64,000 nt of DNA from Diadema setosum (Eukaryota; Echinodermata; Echinoidea; Diadematoida; Diadematidae), in the NCBI RefSeq assembly GCF_964275005.1, contig NC_092702.1:36728816-36792815 (forward strand). Direction: 5' to 3'. The position numbers were made by a program, and so were the translations under genes. Below, in pieces: positions 12,161 through 25,322 of the stretch; the first letter of the stretch is position 1; the number at the start of each line of letters is the position of its first letter. The notes beneath the pieces were generated by a model that had not been told where the DNA came from, did not search any database, and worked only from the letters and a program-made list of their open reading frames with translations.

Positions 12161-12684
12161 CTACGTGTTTTGCATAACAATGGGCCAAGCCGGGAAAGGG
12201 ATAAAAGGTCGGGCTGTTTGTGGACGGACCGCTGGACTGTAGGAGAGTCCGACGGGGCGGATCGATGATGAGAGAAAAGTTTCGAGGGGGGCTTGTTGTT
12301 GGTTTCTAGGGTAAGCACTTTCTATTTGTTCGTCAGATAATTTCATGACATCATCGTCGTCGGGAGAACCGCCAATTGTTCCGTACGTACCCAAAACACA
12401 TAGTGGATGTAGGTGGACGCGTAAAGCCAGAACGGATCCGTGATGATTTCCTAATAGTCACCGCCTCGGACCCACGGAGTCCAAGCCAGGGATACGTCAC
12501 GGCATGCAGCATTCATGCGAGCTATTAGAGCTTCTTTATCTTTAGTTAGACGTAAAAAACACATGTGGCTGAGTACATTCGTTTTGAGGTCCCGCAATAA
12601 GAAATGAAGAGCCATTACACTATTACTATAGCCTATCTGTTTTGTTTGTTTCGTTGCAGAAGCAAAATAAAAGCGGTAAGACAA
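12161..12684 (-). other. Coding-like open stretches, unidentified
   Basis: On the minus strand two adjoining open stretches (12684-12451 and about 12394-12161) have protein-like composition. The first contains ALIARMNAACRDVSLAW and TPWVRGGDY. The second contains GGSPDDDDVMKLSDEQIE and ends in a Pro-rich tail. They do not form one continuous frame as they stand, and I recognise neither. They could be exons of an unknown gene, a decayed gene, or chance. Confidence 0.3.
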
Positions 12685-12926
12685 GGAAAGAAGGTTTCCT
12701 AAGAATATTGACCAAAGGATGGTCTAGAGCTTCCGTTCTCGATAAAAGAGTTGAAGTCTCCATTTCCGCTTACTCTAAAATAAGTCTAATTACTTTCCCT
12801 TCTTTCTCTGCATTTTTTTTTTTTGCTACTTATCTTTTTTTTCCCTCTTCTTTCTATTTCGCATTACTCTATGAATGCACGCATCTCACTCTCTCCCTAC
12901 TCCCTCCCCCTGTCTAGCTTAACTTC

Positions 12927-12929
12927 TAC

Positions 12930-12970
<41 letters not shown>
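12927..12970. repeat. (CT)n microsatellite
   Basis: About 20 CT units after a pyrimidine-rich stretch (12790-12925). Confidence 0.9.
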
Positions 12971-12973
<3 letters not shown>

Positions 12974-13806
12974 TGTTTCTATATCTGCACTCTGCCTCAT
13001 GGAAGGAGTGCGGTCTACCAATAAATCCCAAATCAACTTCGGTAAATCGTGGTGTCGAGGAGAGTAAATAGATTTTGCTCAGTTCACGAAACACATCCAT
13101 GTACCCTTTGTTCGGGAATATAGTACATCGTCGGAGCATGTCAGATAAAGTTCTGCAAGTCTGATATTTTGTCGCTGTCATCTATGTACAGTAGCTGCAG
13201 TCAATGAAGCACCACGTCATAAAAGGCAAGAATTATGCACTTGTTTTGAGCATTTTATTATCATCACCGACTATGCCCTTTAAAGGGCACATAATACATC
13301 ATGGAAGACGGGAAAGTACAAAACATTGAACAAAGTCATCATACAATATTAAAAATACTTTTGGCTTGACTTCTTGAAAGAGTTGAACTTTATATTAAAT
13401 TGCAAAGCAAAGACGTAGGACATTCTTTTGCAACACTTAGAATGCACTATTGATATAACAGAAACACAAGATAGGAAAAAGAAAACGAATTCACTTCCAA
13501 CAGAGCTGTTTTTCAGCACGTAAAGTTGATAAAATTAATGACTCTTCTTCCAGCTCTCGTTAAAAAACGAGGCGAATGTATTTTTGGGCAGCTAATCAGT
13601 TCCCTGAATAACTTTGTAGGTTTACTGTTTATGTATTTCGGAGAATTGACAGGAAGATGCAGATTGAAAACGTTTGGCAGTGAGTTCTTTGATACCGTCA
13701 CCTACACCACCTTTAACTACCTTCAATAGAAAATTGGAAGAAACATGAGCTTTGAAGCATTCGTATTGAGGCGTTATGCGGCCCTTACGCAGTGTCACTA
13801 AAACCC
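12971..13806. other. Intergenic, nothing recognised
   Basis: No gene, repeat family or RNA gene noticed. Confidence 0.45.
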
Positions 13807-14199
13807 TTAAAGGGATTGTATAGTTTTGGTTGAGACCTAACTTCAGGTTTGTTGCATTTTTTTTTGTGAGATAGTGAGAAACCTACAATGAAATGTGAAA
13901 GAGCGTGTAATTCCGAAAGGAATGCAATGTATATTTGATAAAAATTGGTTTCGAAATGGCTGAAATATCCAAAACAGAGCGCTCCTAATAAAAGTGGGAC
14001 ACACCTTTTAATACGATCGCTTTGTTTTACTTTGTTTTTGGATGTCTCAGCCATTCCAAAATTAATTTTCATCGAATAAACTTTGAATTAGTCTTAGGAT
14101 GGTATATGCTCTGTATTATTTCATAAGTGGTTTCTTGGTATCTTGCAAAAAGTTAAAAGCCCAATCCTCATCTCCGCCAATACCATACCATCCCTTTAA
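13807..14199 (+). mobile_element. TTAA-flanked MITE, family 1, copy 1
   Basis: Flanked by TTAA on both sides, with ends AGGGATTGTATAGT and ACCATACCATCCCT as inverted repeats. The interior is an imperfect palindrome centred on AATAAAAGTGGGACACACC, with GGCTGA and TCAGCC arms. Copies 2 (39530-39909, inverted) and 3 (58544-58950) share most of the length. The four-base TTAA target is characteristic of piggyBac-type (and some Kolobok/Sola3) elements; the family is inferred from the target site only. Confidence 0.75.
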
Positions 14200-14362
14200 G
14201 CATGATTATAATTCTTGCATAGTATCATATCAAATAAAAAAGACAATCAGTGACAATCTTACATGGCATTGGTACCATCTTGTAACATTACAGCGTAAAA
14301 GAGAATCTAATAAAATCTGAGTAATACGACACACCTCAACCAGATTATACTTGATTTTCACT

Positions 14363-14681
14363 TTGGCCCGAATTCACGAAGGTGGTACAGATGAAACCAT
14401 GGTTTAAACCATGGAGCGCCAAGTGTCGCATGGAATATTTCGTTACGAAATCAGTCATTTCGTCGATGAAATGACTATTTTGTAACGAAATGACAACATT
14501 TTGTAACTAAATAAACATTTCGTCCACGAAATGATAATGATAACGAAGCGGTCATTTTCTCGACGAAATGAACAATTTCGTAACGAAATATTCCGTGCGA
14601 CACTTGGCTCTCCATGGTTTTTGTCCATGGTTTAAACCATGGTTTCATTAATTTTGTATTACCTTCGTGAATTCGGGCCAA
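14363..14681. mobile_element. Palindromic MITE with GGCCCGAATTCACG ends
   Basis: Ends are inverted copies of TTGGCCCGAATTCACGAAGG. Subterminal copies of CCATGGTTTAAACCATGG follow at both sides, and the middle repeats a palindromic motif of the type ATTTCGTNNACGAAAT about five times. No protein is encoded. The whole 319-bp unit could fold into one long hairpin. Confidence 0.8.
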
Positions 14682-15294
14682 TATGTTTAACATTTCCTGA
14701 CAGTTTTGCCCCTGCCAAGAATAAGGAGGAAAACTCCGCAGTATTATTATGTTATGACAAAGTAAATAAAGCGTTATGCCACAGCAATAAGAAAATAAAC
14801 TTAAAATGAGCAAATTATATCCATCTATTGCACTATAAATACCTCTACTAGTTTGGTGGTAAAAGCAAGTTTCATGCGATAACGAATTCCTCTTTTGATA
14901 TCTGATACACCTTTTCACTTTTAAATCAAATCAAATATCGCTAAAGCAGTCCTTTCTCGCATTAAAGATATCGGTTTGCACATGATGACATCAGAAGGCA
15001 GAATTAAGCATTAATTTACTTATAAAAAATGCTGTTTTTACTATGCCCAAGCACATAATTTTCAATTTTCTCTCCACACCCATTTGAAGTATACAAATAT
15101 CATGAAATGTTACACTACACCCTCGATACCATAGAATACTGAATATTCCGTTGTCCGAATAAATAATGTATACAAACCATTACAAGCAGATTTGGATATG
15201 CCGGCTTTTCGAAGTTCATGTTAATTGTCCACTATAAGTTTGAATTTACATACTGACAGTCATACTGTTGCAGTCCTGTATTTGGTGATTTGAA

Positions 15295-15332
15295 GGCGAT
15301 GATGACAATCACTGATCGCTGTCATCATCGCC
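15295..15332. repeat. Perfect 13-bp inverted repeat
   Basis: GGCGATGATGACA and its exact complement are separated by 12 bases, giving a potential stem-loop. Function unknown. Confidence 0.7.
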
Positions 15333-17279
15333 ATCATCACTGTTTCCTTTCAACCACTTCGATTTCCTTTTTTTCATTTCCATTTGTTCGTTTATGCCTC
15401 TCTTTTGCCTCTCTTTCCCTCTTGTAAATTCCTATACATTGTACTATATAGTATTGTATAAAGTGTGTTTCACGTCATATCATGCGTTATTATATCAACG
15501 CATATTAAATGAATATCTGGAGAAAATTGACGCAAGGTTTTCTTCTTTTTTTTAAGCTGTTCTGGGAGTTTTCTTCATCTAACTATTTTACTAACATTTG
15601 AAAAAAAAAAGTATCTAACTCACATGGAAAATGGGAAACTTAGAATACATGTCTTATCATTCTTTACATCTTTTTCAAGGTTTTAGTGAACATCAATATT
15701 CAGATATCATCTCAAATCCTACAGTTGATGTGTATTTTTTTTTTGTAATACATTGCATATAATATGAATAGCATGAAGAATCAGACAGACCTGCCTTTAC
15801 ATAATGCGTGTAGTCTCTGTGATCTGGACTTACACCGACCTTGAAGTGAATGTCACTAGATATATTTGAACTTCGTTTCGACGCCCTATTTACACAGTAA
15901 ATACAGTGAACGTGGTAATGAACTTCACAAACAAGTTATTTGTGCGTGGCATTATCAAGTTGAAATTCCTACCCTGTATTGGTTATGAATAACTGTCGTA
16001 ATTATAGACTGGAAGCACATTGCAGGTGTTCATGGAATAGGTGATTGCATTTCAACATCATGTAAAAAAAATCACACACATATTGGCTTATGAAGTTCAT
16101 GTTTACTGGAGTGCATGAACAAAACTAATGCAATACGTTTAAGGGCTGGAAAATACCAAATACTCCTCTTTTTAGGAAGGAAATGAGGCAGACAGTCAGC
16201 CCTAAAGTATTTTCTTTTTCTTTTTTTTTTCTTTTTGAGTTTGGTTTTGGTCTTTTGTAGCAAGTTTAATCACTTGAGAAGACTGAGTCGTTTGAGTATA
16301 AATATATCAACGAAATTGGCTAAAATATATGTAATATATATATATATATATAATTAGGTATAATACAAATTTAAATCACTAATTCCCATTCTAAGTCTTA
16401 GTTGTCACTGGACAGAAGCTTATTTTCTTCATCACTCCCTAAATGACGTGAATTGTGATAAACCATTTTTTTTTGGGCATTATTCCATGAGATGTTGATT
16501 TACTTTTAGAATGATGGACTGTTAACAATACCCCATAGGGACTTTTTTTTTTTTGATAAGGTAGAACATAAATTGACCTCATTGAAAACGAGGTGCCTGA
16601 AAACACTTTTCCACCGGAAGTGGCATAGTAGACTCTTTAGCAGAAGGAATGCAATCACACCTTGCCAAAATCCTTGTCCGAAAATGCCGAAGGGAAACTG
16701 ATGGTAAGTACAATTCTCTTAAGGCACTGAGGTGGATGAACGATGAAAGAGATCGGCATTTCTTTGCTTATGTAGGCCACGGTAGAGTAGCAGAGAAACA
16801 TGAGCCAAGATTGGCAAGAATACCACTACAGGCAGCATCGTCCCAGGTTAACGGGACATCGACATGACTCACCAATAAACCAAGCAATAACATTCATTTA
16901 CATGATTATTAACCTGATTGTTTCTTATTTTCTCATTCGGTTTGTCTTTAGACAACTACAGCTGTATGCGAAGAGCCCAGCTGTATGCGAAGAGCAATTT
17001 AATGAAAGACTGTGTCTTCTCTCTCCCCGTAAGTGCATAAGTTCATTTCACTAAAAAAAATACTCTATTTAAAAGCAGTGGTAAATGCGCTAATTCCAAA
17101 GCGGCAAGCATTATGGCAGTAGGCTTCCTACCAATTCCGCACGTTACAGGCATATCAACAGGCACTAAAATATGCGCAGATGCACGCGTAGATAGCCTTT
17201 TTCAAATTTAGGGTTCAAGAGCTCTTATGGATAACTTCAATTACCATGCAATTCTATTATTGAGCATCTTTTGGAGGAT

Positions 17280-17285
17280 TTTATT
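17280..17285 (-). promoter_or_regulatory. Candidate poly(A) signal for gene B
   Basis: AATAAA on the minus strand about 360 nt past the gene B stop codon. It sits in an A/T-rich run, so chance occurrence is possible. Confidence 0.3.
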
Positions 17286-17646
17286 TTTTTTAAATAAAAA
17301 GAATAGAAATCTTCCAGAAGGTGAACTGGAAAGTAGTAGAAAGAAAGACATACAGCATTCATTCTTCATACTAAGCCTCTGGCTTAAATAGAAAGGAGAT
17401 CGACGCAGATCATAGTCCAAAGATGGAAAAGAATAGAAAAAGACGACCTCAGTGGAATATTTAAGGATAGGAGGCAGAAGAGACCATAGAAGACAACAGG
17501 AGGATGAAAAAATTCGTCGACTCCTGAAGCAGCTGCAGTTGGCATAGCTGGCTTTGCTGAACGCGCGCCTGTTTGGTCCTCGTCTCTGTACCAGCTCGGT
17601 GCATTTCTTTTTAAGGAGCGCCGCCCACCGGGACGGCTTACAGTCC

Positions 17647-19990
17647 TCACCCCTGGTTGCTCCGACCGTGGCCCTGCTCGGGGTCCTTGTCGCTGTCATC
17701 CATGACCATTCGTTGCCTGATTGCGCCCATCAGTCTCTTACCTGCCCTCGCCACAGTATCCTGGGAAAGAGCAATGCACATTGATGTCACCGCCAAGCCA
17801 AAGATGGTAAAAAGGAGGCAGAAAAAGAAGACTTGAGGGGTGTATTGCTCGTTTGGCACAACATCACCAAAGCCAATTGTGGTCAACGTGATGAAAATGA
17901 AGTACACCGATGTACCATAGTCCCAGCCTTCGACAACCTTGAAGGCGTATGCGCTGATAAGCATGTAGCTCACTAAGACAAACAAGACGAGCAAGATGGG
18001 GACATCGTTTTCATGGTAATTGCTGAATTCTTCCTCTTTATCATTGACCTCCTTAGAGTCTTTCATCTTCGTGTCTTCCGGATGTAAATGTTCTTTTTTC
18101 TCCTCACGTGCCGTCGCGTTTCCGTTTGAAGGGTTGTCACAGCAACTCATTTGACTAGTACGGTCGAAGCCAGAATTATTCGAGTTCAAATTGAAAGAGT
18201 CCACAGAACATGTTCCCAAATCGGACATTTCAATCATTTTATCGTCGACGGGATCTGTTTTTGGCTGTGCACCCCGCTGACTTGCCTGCCCCCGCTTGTC
18301 CCCTGAATTTTCCATGGGATTACGAATGGACTTAAGGTGGCGCATGGTAACGTCTGGCTTGGCTCCCTTCCGACCCTCTTTTGTCGTTTTCCTTTGCGAA
18401 TCAGGCGTATCCTCTCTGACACTAGGAAGCGTCGGGTACATACGTTGTTCCTTGCTCTGCGACGACTTGTTCTCAGACGTGCTTTGTTGTTTTCTGCAGG
18501 AACAACACCTGACTAGCTTGATGAAGGCGATCGCAAGAACTTGACCGATATCCGCCAATAGAAAGAAGGAGAAAGGAACGCCAACAGCCGAGTATGCCAC
18601 GCAAAATATCTTTCCCCACAGCGTGTCAGGAGCAAGATCTCCGTATCCTGTTCAAACAAGAGAAAGAAAGGAGAATTTTAGATAATGACATTCTGGCGCC
18701 GTGGAAATTATCTATTCATCAAAATGGCATCGTTTCTATAGGCCAGTTCCCATCTACAGTAAGTACATGCTCTTTATAATGGTGTAATTGGTCAGGGTTT
18801 TTATCACTGCGTTTAGAAACAGTTTGAGGAGTTTAGTGTACATACACGTACCGTTGCCTTGATTTCTCTGGGAAATAGATTTGATATCAAAATTTCCCAC
18901 GTGACTCAATATCAAGTTTGTGCTCTGGACAAGGCAGCATTTAGAGCAAAACGACACTGTTGATGAATAGAAGCCGAATTACACGTGAGTGCATGTGATT
19001 CTGTTACTATTGTCTTCCGACATATTATGAAAACTTTGTCATTCCCATTGAAGTTTCTTTTGGCTTTTTTTTTCTCTATGTCAACTCAGGAAGAAAAAAT
19101 ATATTATATATTTATTTACCAGAATAATTGCATGGTGTTTAACCAATAGTGTAGGGATTTATTGCAAGATGTGCCTACTTTAAAATAAGCAGTCACTAAA
19201 AATAAAAAATAAAAAGTTATGCGAGGTATTTCGTTCTGTCAGGCTCATGATTTTAAATGCATCAGATGCTAATGACCCCCCCCCCCCCACACACACACAC
19301 ACACAGACATACACATCTAGTTATTTCCAATCTTGGTTGAACAAACTTGTGAAGGTCACTTTGCTAAGCGAAAACATTCACCATGTTTCTGCAGCATGAT
19401 TTTTTTTTTTTTTTTGCATTTTAATGTTCATAATCATCACAATTACAAAGAGAGAGAGAGAGAGGATTAGTTCACCTACCTTCACCCAAAGCTAACTAGA
19501 CATAAATACTGTTGCTGTTTATACTATGTCACCAGTGGTTTGTCACCAATCTATCATCTGATTGAAACATGCACATACCTATAGTAGTGATAGTCGTCAA
19601 CGAAAACAGCATGGCACTCGGGAATGACCAGTCTCGACCCATCATCAGAGCCTTTTGCCTTCCCGCCTTCCAGTCCGGGTGATTGACCGTATCAATGAGG
19701 GAATCGAGCAGGCGACTGATGTTGAGCTCTTCGGGTTTCATTATTCCCATGGAGACGTTGTGGTAGGCTTCCAGGATGGTCAGTCTGGTGCGGTTGGCTT
19801 CGGCCAGCTGAGCGTGCTCCTGATCGCTGAGCACATGGAAGTGAGGCATTTCGAGCGCGGAGAAGACGATCCCGCCGACGGCGAGATAGATGAGATAGAC
19901 GATGATCAGCAGTGAGTGAGGGAGCACGGAGCGGACGACGTCAGCGCACTTTCCGGCCACGGATTCGTCCTTGTCCTCGTCATCTTCCAT
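17647..19990 (-). CDS. Gene B: two-pore-domain (K2P) potassium channel, 2 coding exons, 470 aa
   Basis: Coding exons are 19990-19579 and 18647-17647, 1413 nt in all, exactly 471 codons with the stop. The single intron splits the pore-1 glycine codon (ATAG|GTATGT and AACAG|GATACGG). The chosen ATG has a strong context (AAG before, G after); an in-frame ATG at 20044 would add 18 residues. M1 is about 25-47. The cap has glycosylation motifs at N66, N78 and N90 and no cysteine. Pore 1 has TIGYGD (136-141), M2 about 151-183 ends in a Cys cluster RCCSC, M3 is about 353-374, pore 2 has TIGFGD (394-399) and M4 about 410-433. The M2-M3 loop is about 165 charged residues, and the C-terminus after M4 is short. 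Both filters are canonical, so a working background K+ channel is expected. It lacks the cap intron of gene A. It resembles TRESK/TWK-type K2Ps; the exact orthologue is not determined. Confidence 0.93.
18648..19578 (-). other. Gene B intron (in the pore-1 GYG codon)
   Basis: This 931-nt intron starts GTATGT and ends GAACAG on the minus strand. It holds a C-run with (CA)n near 19275-19305, a T-run near 19399 and a short (GA)n near 19450; otherwise I see nothing in it. Confidence 0.85.
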
Positions 19991-22963
19991 CTTGGCAGAG
20001 CACGAGGTGTGCAGGAGGTTGACGTGGGAAGGATACCTTAACATCGAGAACAGCAAAGAGAACAAACACGTGATCAAGATTGTCTATGCTAGTAACTTTA
20101 CTTCTTGACTCTTGATCGACTACAGGGAAGTCAAGCAGTTTGGACTCTCCCTCGCGTTTAAATGCAGATTGAGGAGACACCCAACCTTACTCTGTATTCA
20201 TATACATCCCTTAACTCTACACTTCCCTAAAACCACACAACACACAGCATTTTCACGCTAGTTCTTGCCAAGACAAGGAGCCGGATGCTCCTCATTGAGG
20301 TTCTCGAACGGACGTGAATAAATTCAATTTTCGGCTGCCCCTCAACGGAACTGTTTTCGAACCTAAGGCCTAAGTGAAAGCATGTTTATCACTGGTATAC
20401 CATTGTTGCTCTATCGTTGTCATCAAACATTGAAAACAACAACGTGAGCCCAAAGAAAACCTCATAATGATCCAATCAGTATGATTTCTGTCTTTTAGAA
20501 ACAGTATGAAAAGTCTGCTAAAATGTGATGAGTATTTTTCATGTTTTCGGTCATAATAATTTGTTGTTACAACTTTGCCACGAAATACGGCATGTAGCCA
20601 GTATTTTCTTTCACGTGATTTAATGAAAGTGACGTCCCCCAAAGTAATTATCAACAAAAGTATTTTAGAAGTAAAATAAAAAGAATGAAAAGTAAAAGAT
20701 TCTCCGATATTGTATCTAGCAGAATGTTTGAATTGGGGAATATAATGCTGTAATACCTCTTCTACAATCCTGTAAAGGATTCCATGGACAATCATGATTT
20801 TTGTCTGAAGTGGAACGGTTTTTTTTTCTTCTATTTTCTAACACTGTGTCCCACTCACAATGTATGAATTTCATCTGATGAATGAAATTCAAGGTATTAC
20901 GGCATGATCCCAATGACCATAAACTTTGCAGTATATTGCAAAATTATTCGTAGACATAGACCGAGCCACAGCCTCTTTCGATCTCATTCCAGCACTGAAT
21001 CTCGGAACTGACCCGAAATTGACACAATACTGCAGGTGCCAGTGCCGAGGGCTCGTCCATATTCATTCACACCAATCTCCTCTTTAGCTTCCTTTCAGGA
21101 GTGCTACACTTTTGTATATCTCATTCCATTTCCTTTCACCCATTTACCTTGAACAGTATTTCGTGGGAAACTAAGAACATTGAGAGAAATACATGAACTC
21201 CGCAGACTAGGCGAAATATTCGGTCGAACACACACAGTATACCCTGCAGGTATGCGCCTGACGAAAATTAAGTGACTCCATATAGCACGTCAGATAAATC
21301 TGCTTCCTTGCTATTATTGATTACTTATATGAATACATTTCTGCATTAATGTGAGTCCGTATGTACACATAATTATACGTGTATATTTATTACGTTCAGC
21401 ACTTATCAAATCCACATGAAAGTTGTGCCATAACACATCAACGAGAGTAATTCCAAAGTACATATATCACAAAAGAGCAATCTCCTCTTGGTAATTGTAA
21501 ACATCAAGGTTCCCGGATTTATATCTGAAACTACCTTTTTTTAAATCATATAATCACATGATTCGCAATGTACGTGTCAACTTGATCTTTTTTTTTTCCG
21601 CTTGAATAAACAGCTTTTAGAGCAGAGCCCTTCATCAGGTACATGTACCTGTAGAACCAATGAAGTACAATACAATTAATTGAATGTTGACTGTGCACAG
21701 CGATTGAAGCTCACTTCTATTATCATGGTCGTTATCAAACAGTCTCACATAATCCCTTGTATCCTCTGTTACGTAATACCTGTGTTTCCAAAAGAGTTTC
21801 ACTATAGCTCAACAAATCTCTGCTTACAATGGTAAGTATTGGGACCGGAATTCTAGCCTATAGAGGGCAAGGAGAGAACAAGGCACGTGATAGTTTAATT
21901 CCATAGCGTGAAATAGAGTTGTATTGTCTTCACACATTTGTAAAACATCAGAATGCAATACCAAAGTGACGAGACAAACGACCTTCACAAGGGTGTGGTT
22001 TCCACCCCACCCCTTTGATTACTAAACCTATAACACTGACAAAATGCTAACTCGATAAAAAAAAAGCAAAACATGAGAACAAAGTGACTCGCTCGTCGGG
22101 GAATATCCCTCAGAGCTAAGCCCTCTCAGCTACAGGAAACGGTCGTTTGTGAGCGACAATATTACACTTTTGCCTAAGCGGGTGTTACTAGAAGTCAAAT
22201 TAAACAATCTAATAATCATGCAGTGTAGTAAAATCAATCGATAAGAATATAGCAATGACAGAATCCGTATAGATGGATGCATGTTTTGTCGCTTAACAAT
22301 AGGCCTATAGATTAACTCTGATAAACTAATGACCTTCAAATCAATGTCGTTGCTAGTTTCAAAATAGTGTCAAGCACGCTTAACACTACATATTGCGCGC
22401 TTCGTCATATTCTGGGTGAGAGGGAATATCTTTTCCCCTGCCAAGGCGGAACTTACACTCAACTCAAAAGTGTTCATGTATCATACCACCCACTTGTGTT
22501 TTTGCTCATAATTAGACTACAACGTAAGTGTTCGTTATACAATGTAGGTCAATGCTTTTGGTCGGTATAGTATGAGAAAGGAGGATTTATAAATGTACCT
22601 TTTCTTTCATATGTTAATATCATGATTTAAGTCAAATACACTAATATTGTTTATTATCAATCGTACCATGTTATTATTGTTATTATCGTTATTATTGATT
22701 GAAATTGATGAAATTTGCTTCATAACAAAAAAAAATAAAGATGTCATTTTGTGAATTGAACACAGCTTGAACTGTGGTAATGGCGGTGATATGAGAAACA
22801 GATAAGCACAAAGCGGTAGGAAGTAGTCCAATATTGCAGTGAAGATGGATTCCTTCATTGCAAGAGGAAATAAAAGGGCTTGAAAACCAACATTCACAAG
22901 AACTCGTATATAAAAATCCTAATCCATGAATGATTAGGTCTCTATCCCACTTACAAGCAAGCA
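19991..22963. other. 5' flank of gene B and intergenic DNA
   Basis: The first few hundred bases should contain the gene B 5' UTR and promoter; a minus-strand TTAAG|GTATCC at about 20037 could be a 5' splice site of a longer first exon. I see no other gene. Confidence 0.4.
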
Positions 22964-23220
22964 TTAAAGGCATTATTTACCATTTGCAGACGAAACAAAA
23001 AACCAGCTTTAGTGCTTCAAAATAGTTCTAAAATGTTCCTATGAAACCGTCTACAGTTATGGTTTACTCAGAAAAATAATGATGTCTCCCTATATTTTAG
23101 GCTATATTGCGAACTTTTATATGGCATATATGTGATACAACTGACCTACACATATGCATTGAATATGATATCTCGAACATTTTTAGAATCACTGCCCCCA
23201 ATGGTAAACAGTACCGTAAA
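22964..23220 (+). mobile_element. TTAA-type MITE, family 2, copy 1 (short form)
   Basis: Starts TTAAAGGCATTATTTACC and ends GGTAAACAGTACCGTAAA. It aligns with 44712-45083 over nearly its whole length, but lacks an internal stretch of about 110 bases that the second copy has. Non-coding. Confidence 0.75.
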
Positions 23221-25094
23221 CTGTCTCGAAATATTCGAGAAGTGCATTCACATTGGTATCCTATTGTATGATTTTTTTTTTTTATTCCTGTGGAGTCATG
23301 TTCGTGAAGTATGTAGTAGAATACATACAGTACACTATACGTGAGGACGCCATGACACTTCATGACATCATCAGAGATAAGCGTGACCATTATGTGTGCT
23401 GGAATTCATCTTTGCAAAATCTGATTATGAGCTTTTTTGGGTGGTATTTTGTTTTTGCCGTTGCTTTGTGTTTTCATGGATGCTATCGCGCCATAAAAAG
23501 ATCAAGCAGTCGGGATAACTTCCTGAAACGAACGAACGACCGATCAGATCTCTCGGCCAGAGCCTGGGTACTCGATTTGACCGTATTCATCGTCTCGACC
23601 AGGTATACTTTGACAGGATGACTGACCAACGGGAACTTAGATAGTGGTTGCAGCCACCTAGATCTTGAATCAACTTTTATACATTTTGATTCTGTAACTT
23701 CGAGCTATATATATGATCATCACAATTTTCACATCTATATGTAAACGCCTAAGACCCGGCCATCATAAATCTCTCCAGTTTTACATGTATGTCTTGAGCG
23801 CAATACCACTTCGCCTTCAAAATGATTTTGATTAATAAAATGAAAATAGATAAACAAGTAAACAATAGTACATTTAGACATAAAATCAAGACAATTATTA
23901 AATTCAAAATTTTTACCTACACATTATGTTATTAAAAATGGAGGTGAAAATAATGTACACTGTATCTGAATTAAATGTGATGATGACATTATGTCGTAAT
24001 AAATGACGTTATTGTTGTAAGCAACAAAAAAAAATGCCTACCGTACATCTACATTATTTCATTGTACAGTATTCAATCTCGAAAAACAGGAGAAGAAATT
24101 CAACGAAATTTTGTGTGTGCACAGTGTAGTCAACGGCAGATTTTTAAAGCAATAATGTTATGATTTCATCTACCTTGCCCTACAGTACAGGTTGAGACAA
24201 TTTAGATGTGAAAGACTAAATTAGCATACATGTAATTTTCTATTTTCTCCGTGATTTAGAGAAACTTTTCTTAAAATCGATTGTTTGACTGTACTCTACT
24301 TTCCGAAGACAACGTTCACTTTGTATGAGAGCAAAATTAAGCATACACTTGCAAAAACATCCTGTTACTATCGTAGTGTAGTTTCATTTCATGCCGTCAC
24401 CATGGCTGGAAATAATATCAGGTTTTCCTTCCTGCTTGCATTTATGAAATGTGATGCGTAGTTTCGATATGCCAGTCACCCTTTCTGTATTCTGTGTCAG
24501 GGACTTTGGACGGTGGATGTGTACAGTGCCATGCGGTTTTCTGTGCCAAACTGCATGAACTTTTACACAATTTATTTACTTTCTCCGTATCAACAAACAT
24601 GAGCAAATGTCGACCTTTGACCTTACTCAACACATTATCATGTAGTATAGTTCAAAATAATGACCGAAATAAGAGGTCGATCGCTGTACAGTTATATCAG
24701 AGTTAGTCAGACTTCATCGTTCACTGTTCAAGCAGTTTGAGAGAAACAAAAACTTTACATCTGAGACAAACTTTGGCAGTAAAACAAATATGGAATCACG
24801 TGTCCCTACAAGCGGATTAGGGAACCTTACCAATGCGTGAAACTTAACTGTTAAACTAAAGAGCTTCACTGCCCACATCCGAAATGCATGATGATTCATT
24901 ATTCGAGTATGTGTATTCCCTTTTCAAAAAAGATGAAAAAAAGAGAACAACCGTATTTCTTTAAAAGGTTTCACAGTATTTCCCTCAAAGGAACAGTAAA
25001 ATCTTGTGATATTCTCGTGCTTACACACGTTTCTCCTAAATGTACAGTCAGAGCCAATAGGGAACTATACACATTTGAAATAAAAGTAATGACA
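23221..25094. other. Intergenic, nothing recognised
   Basis: AT-rich. A 122-codon plus-strand frame ends at 23621 but has no recognisable domain and is probably chance. Confidence 0.4.
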
Positions 25095-25273
25095 TACAGT
25101 ACGCGCAATAGAAAACGCCCGACGAAAGTGCGTCCAAATTTCGTCCCAACGCTTTTAGCGTCATTGATTTCGCCTGGGACGTTTTCAACGCTTTTTGTGT
25201 CCAGACTTCATGGACGGATTTTGGACGAATTCAACGAATTCAACGAAATCCCCGAACGCTTTTCCGAAGCTGT

Positions 25274-25322
25274 GGACGCTTTCAACGCTTTCAATGCTTT
25301 CAACGCTTTCAACGCTTTCAAC
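25274..25322. repeat. Tandem 9-10-bp array in the left subterminal region
   Basis: About five consecutive units of the form CAACGCTTT, with one variant, next to related AACGAATTC units. It lies within the left end of the 25097-31953 element. Confidence 0.75.

Larger units (their letters stand above)
14682..17646. other. Intergenic downstream of gene B; small repeats only
   Basis: Holds a perfect 13-bp inverted repeat (15295-15332), several A/T homopolymer runs, a (TA)n run at about 16329-16352 and an 18-bp tandem duplication at 16959-16995. Short open frames appear random. Confidence 0.5.

Noticed and set aside
16649-16867. Plus-strand frame with a GTAAGT donor-like site near 16702
   Set aside because: No matching acceptor, domain or neighbouring exons; a single strong donor match occurs easily by chance.
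23253-23621. 122-codon plus-strand open frame
   Set aside because: No ATG at its start, no domain, Phe/Tyr-rich translation from AT-rich DNA and no splice or homology support; probably chance.
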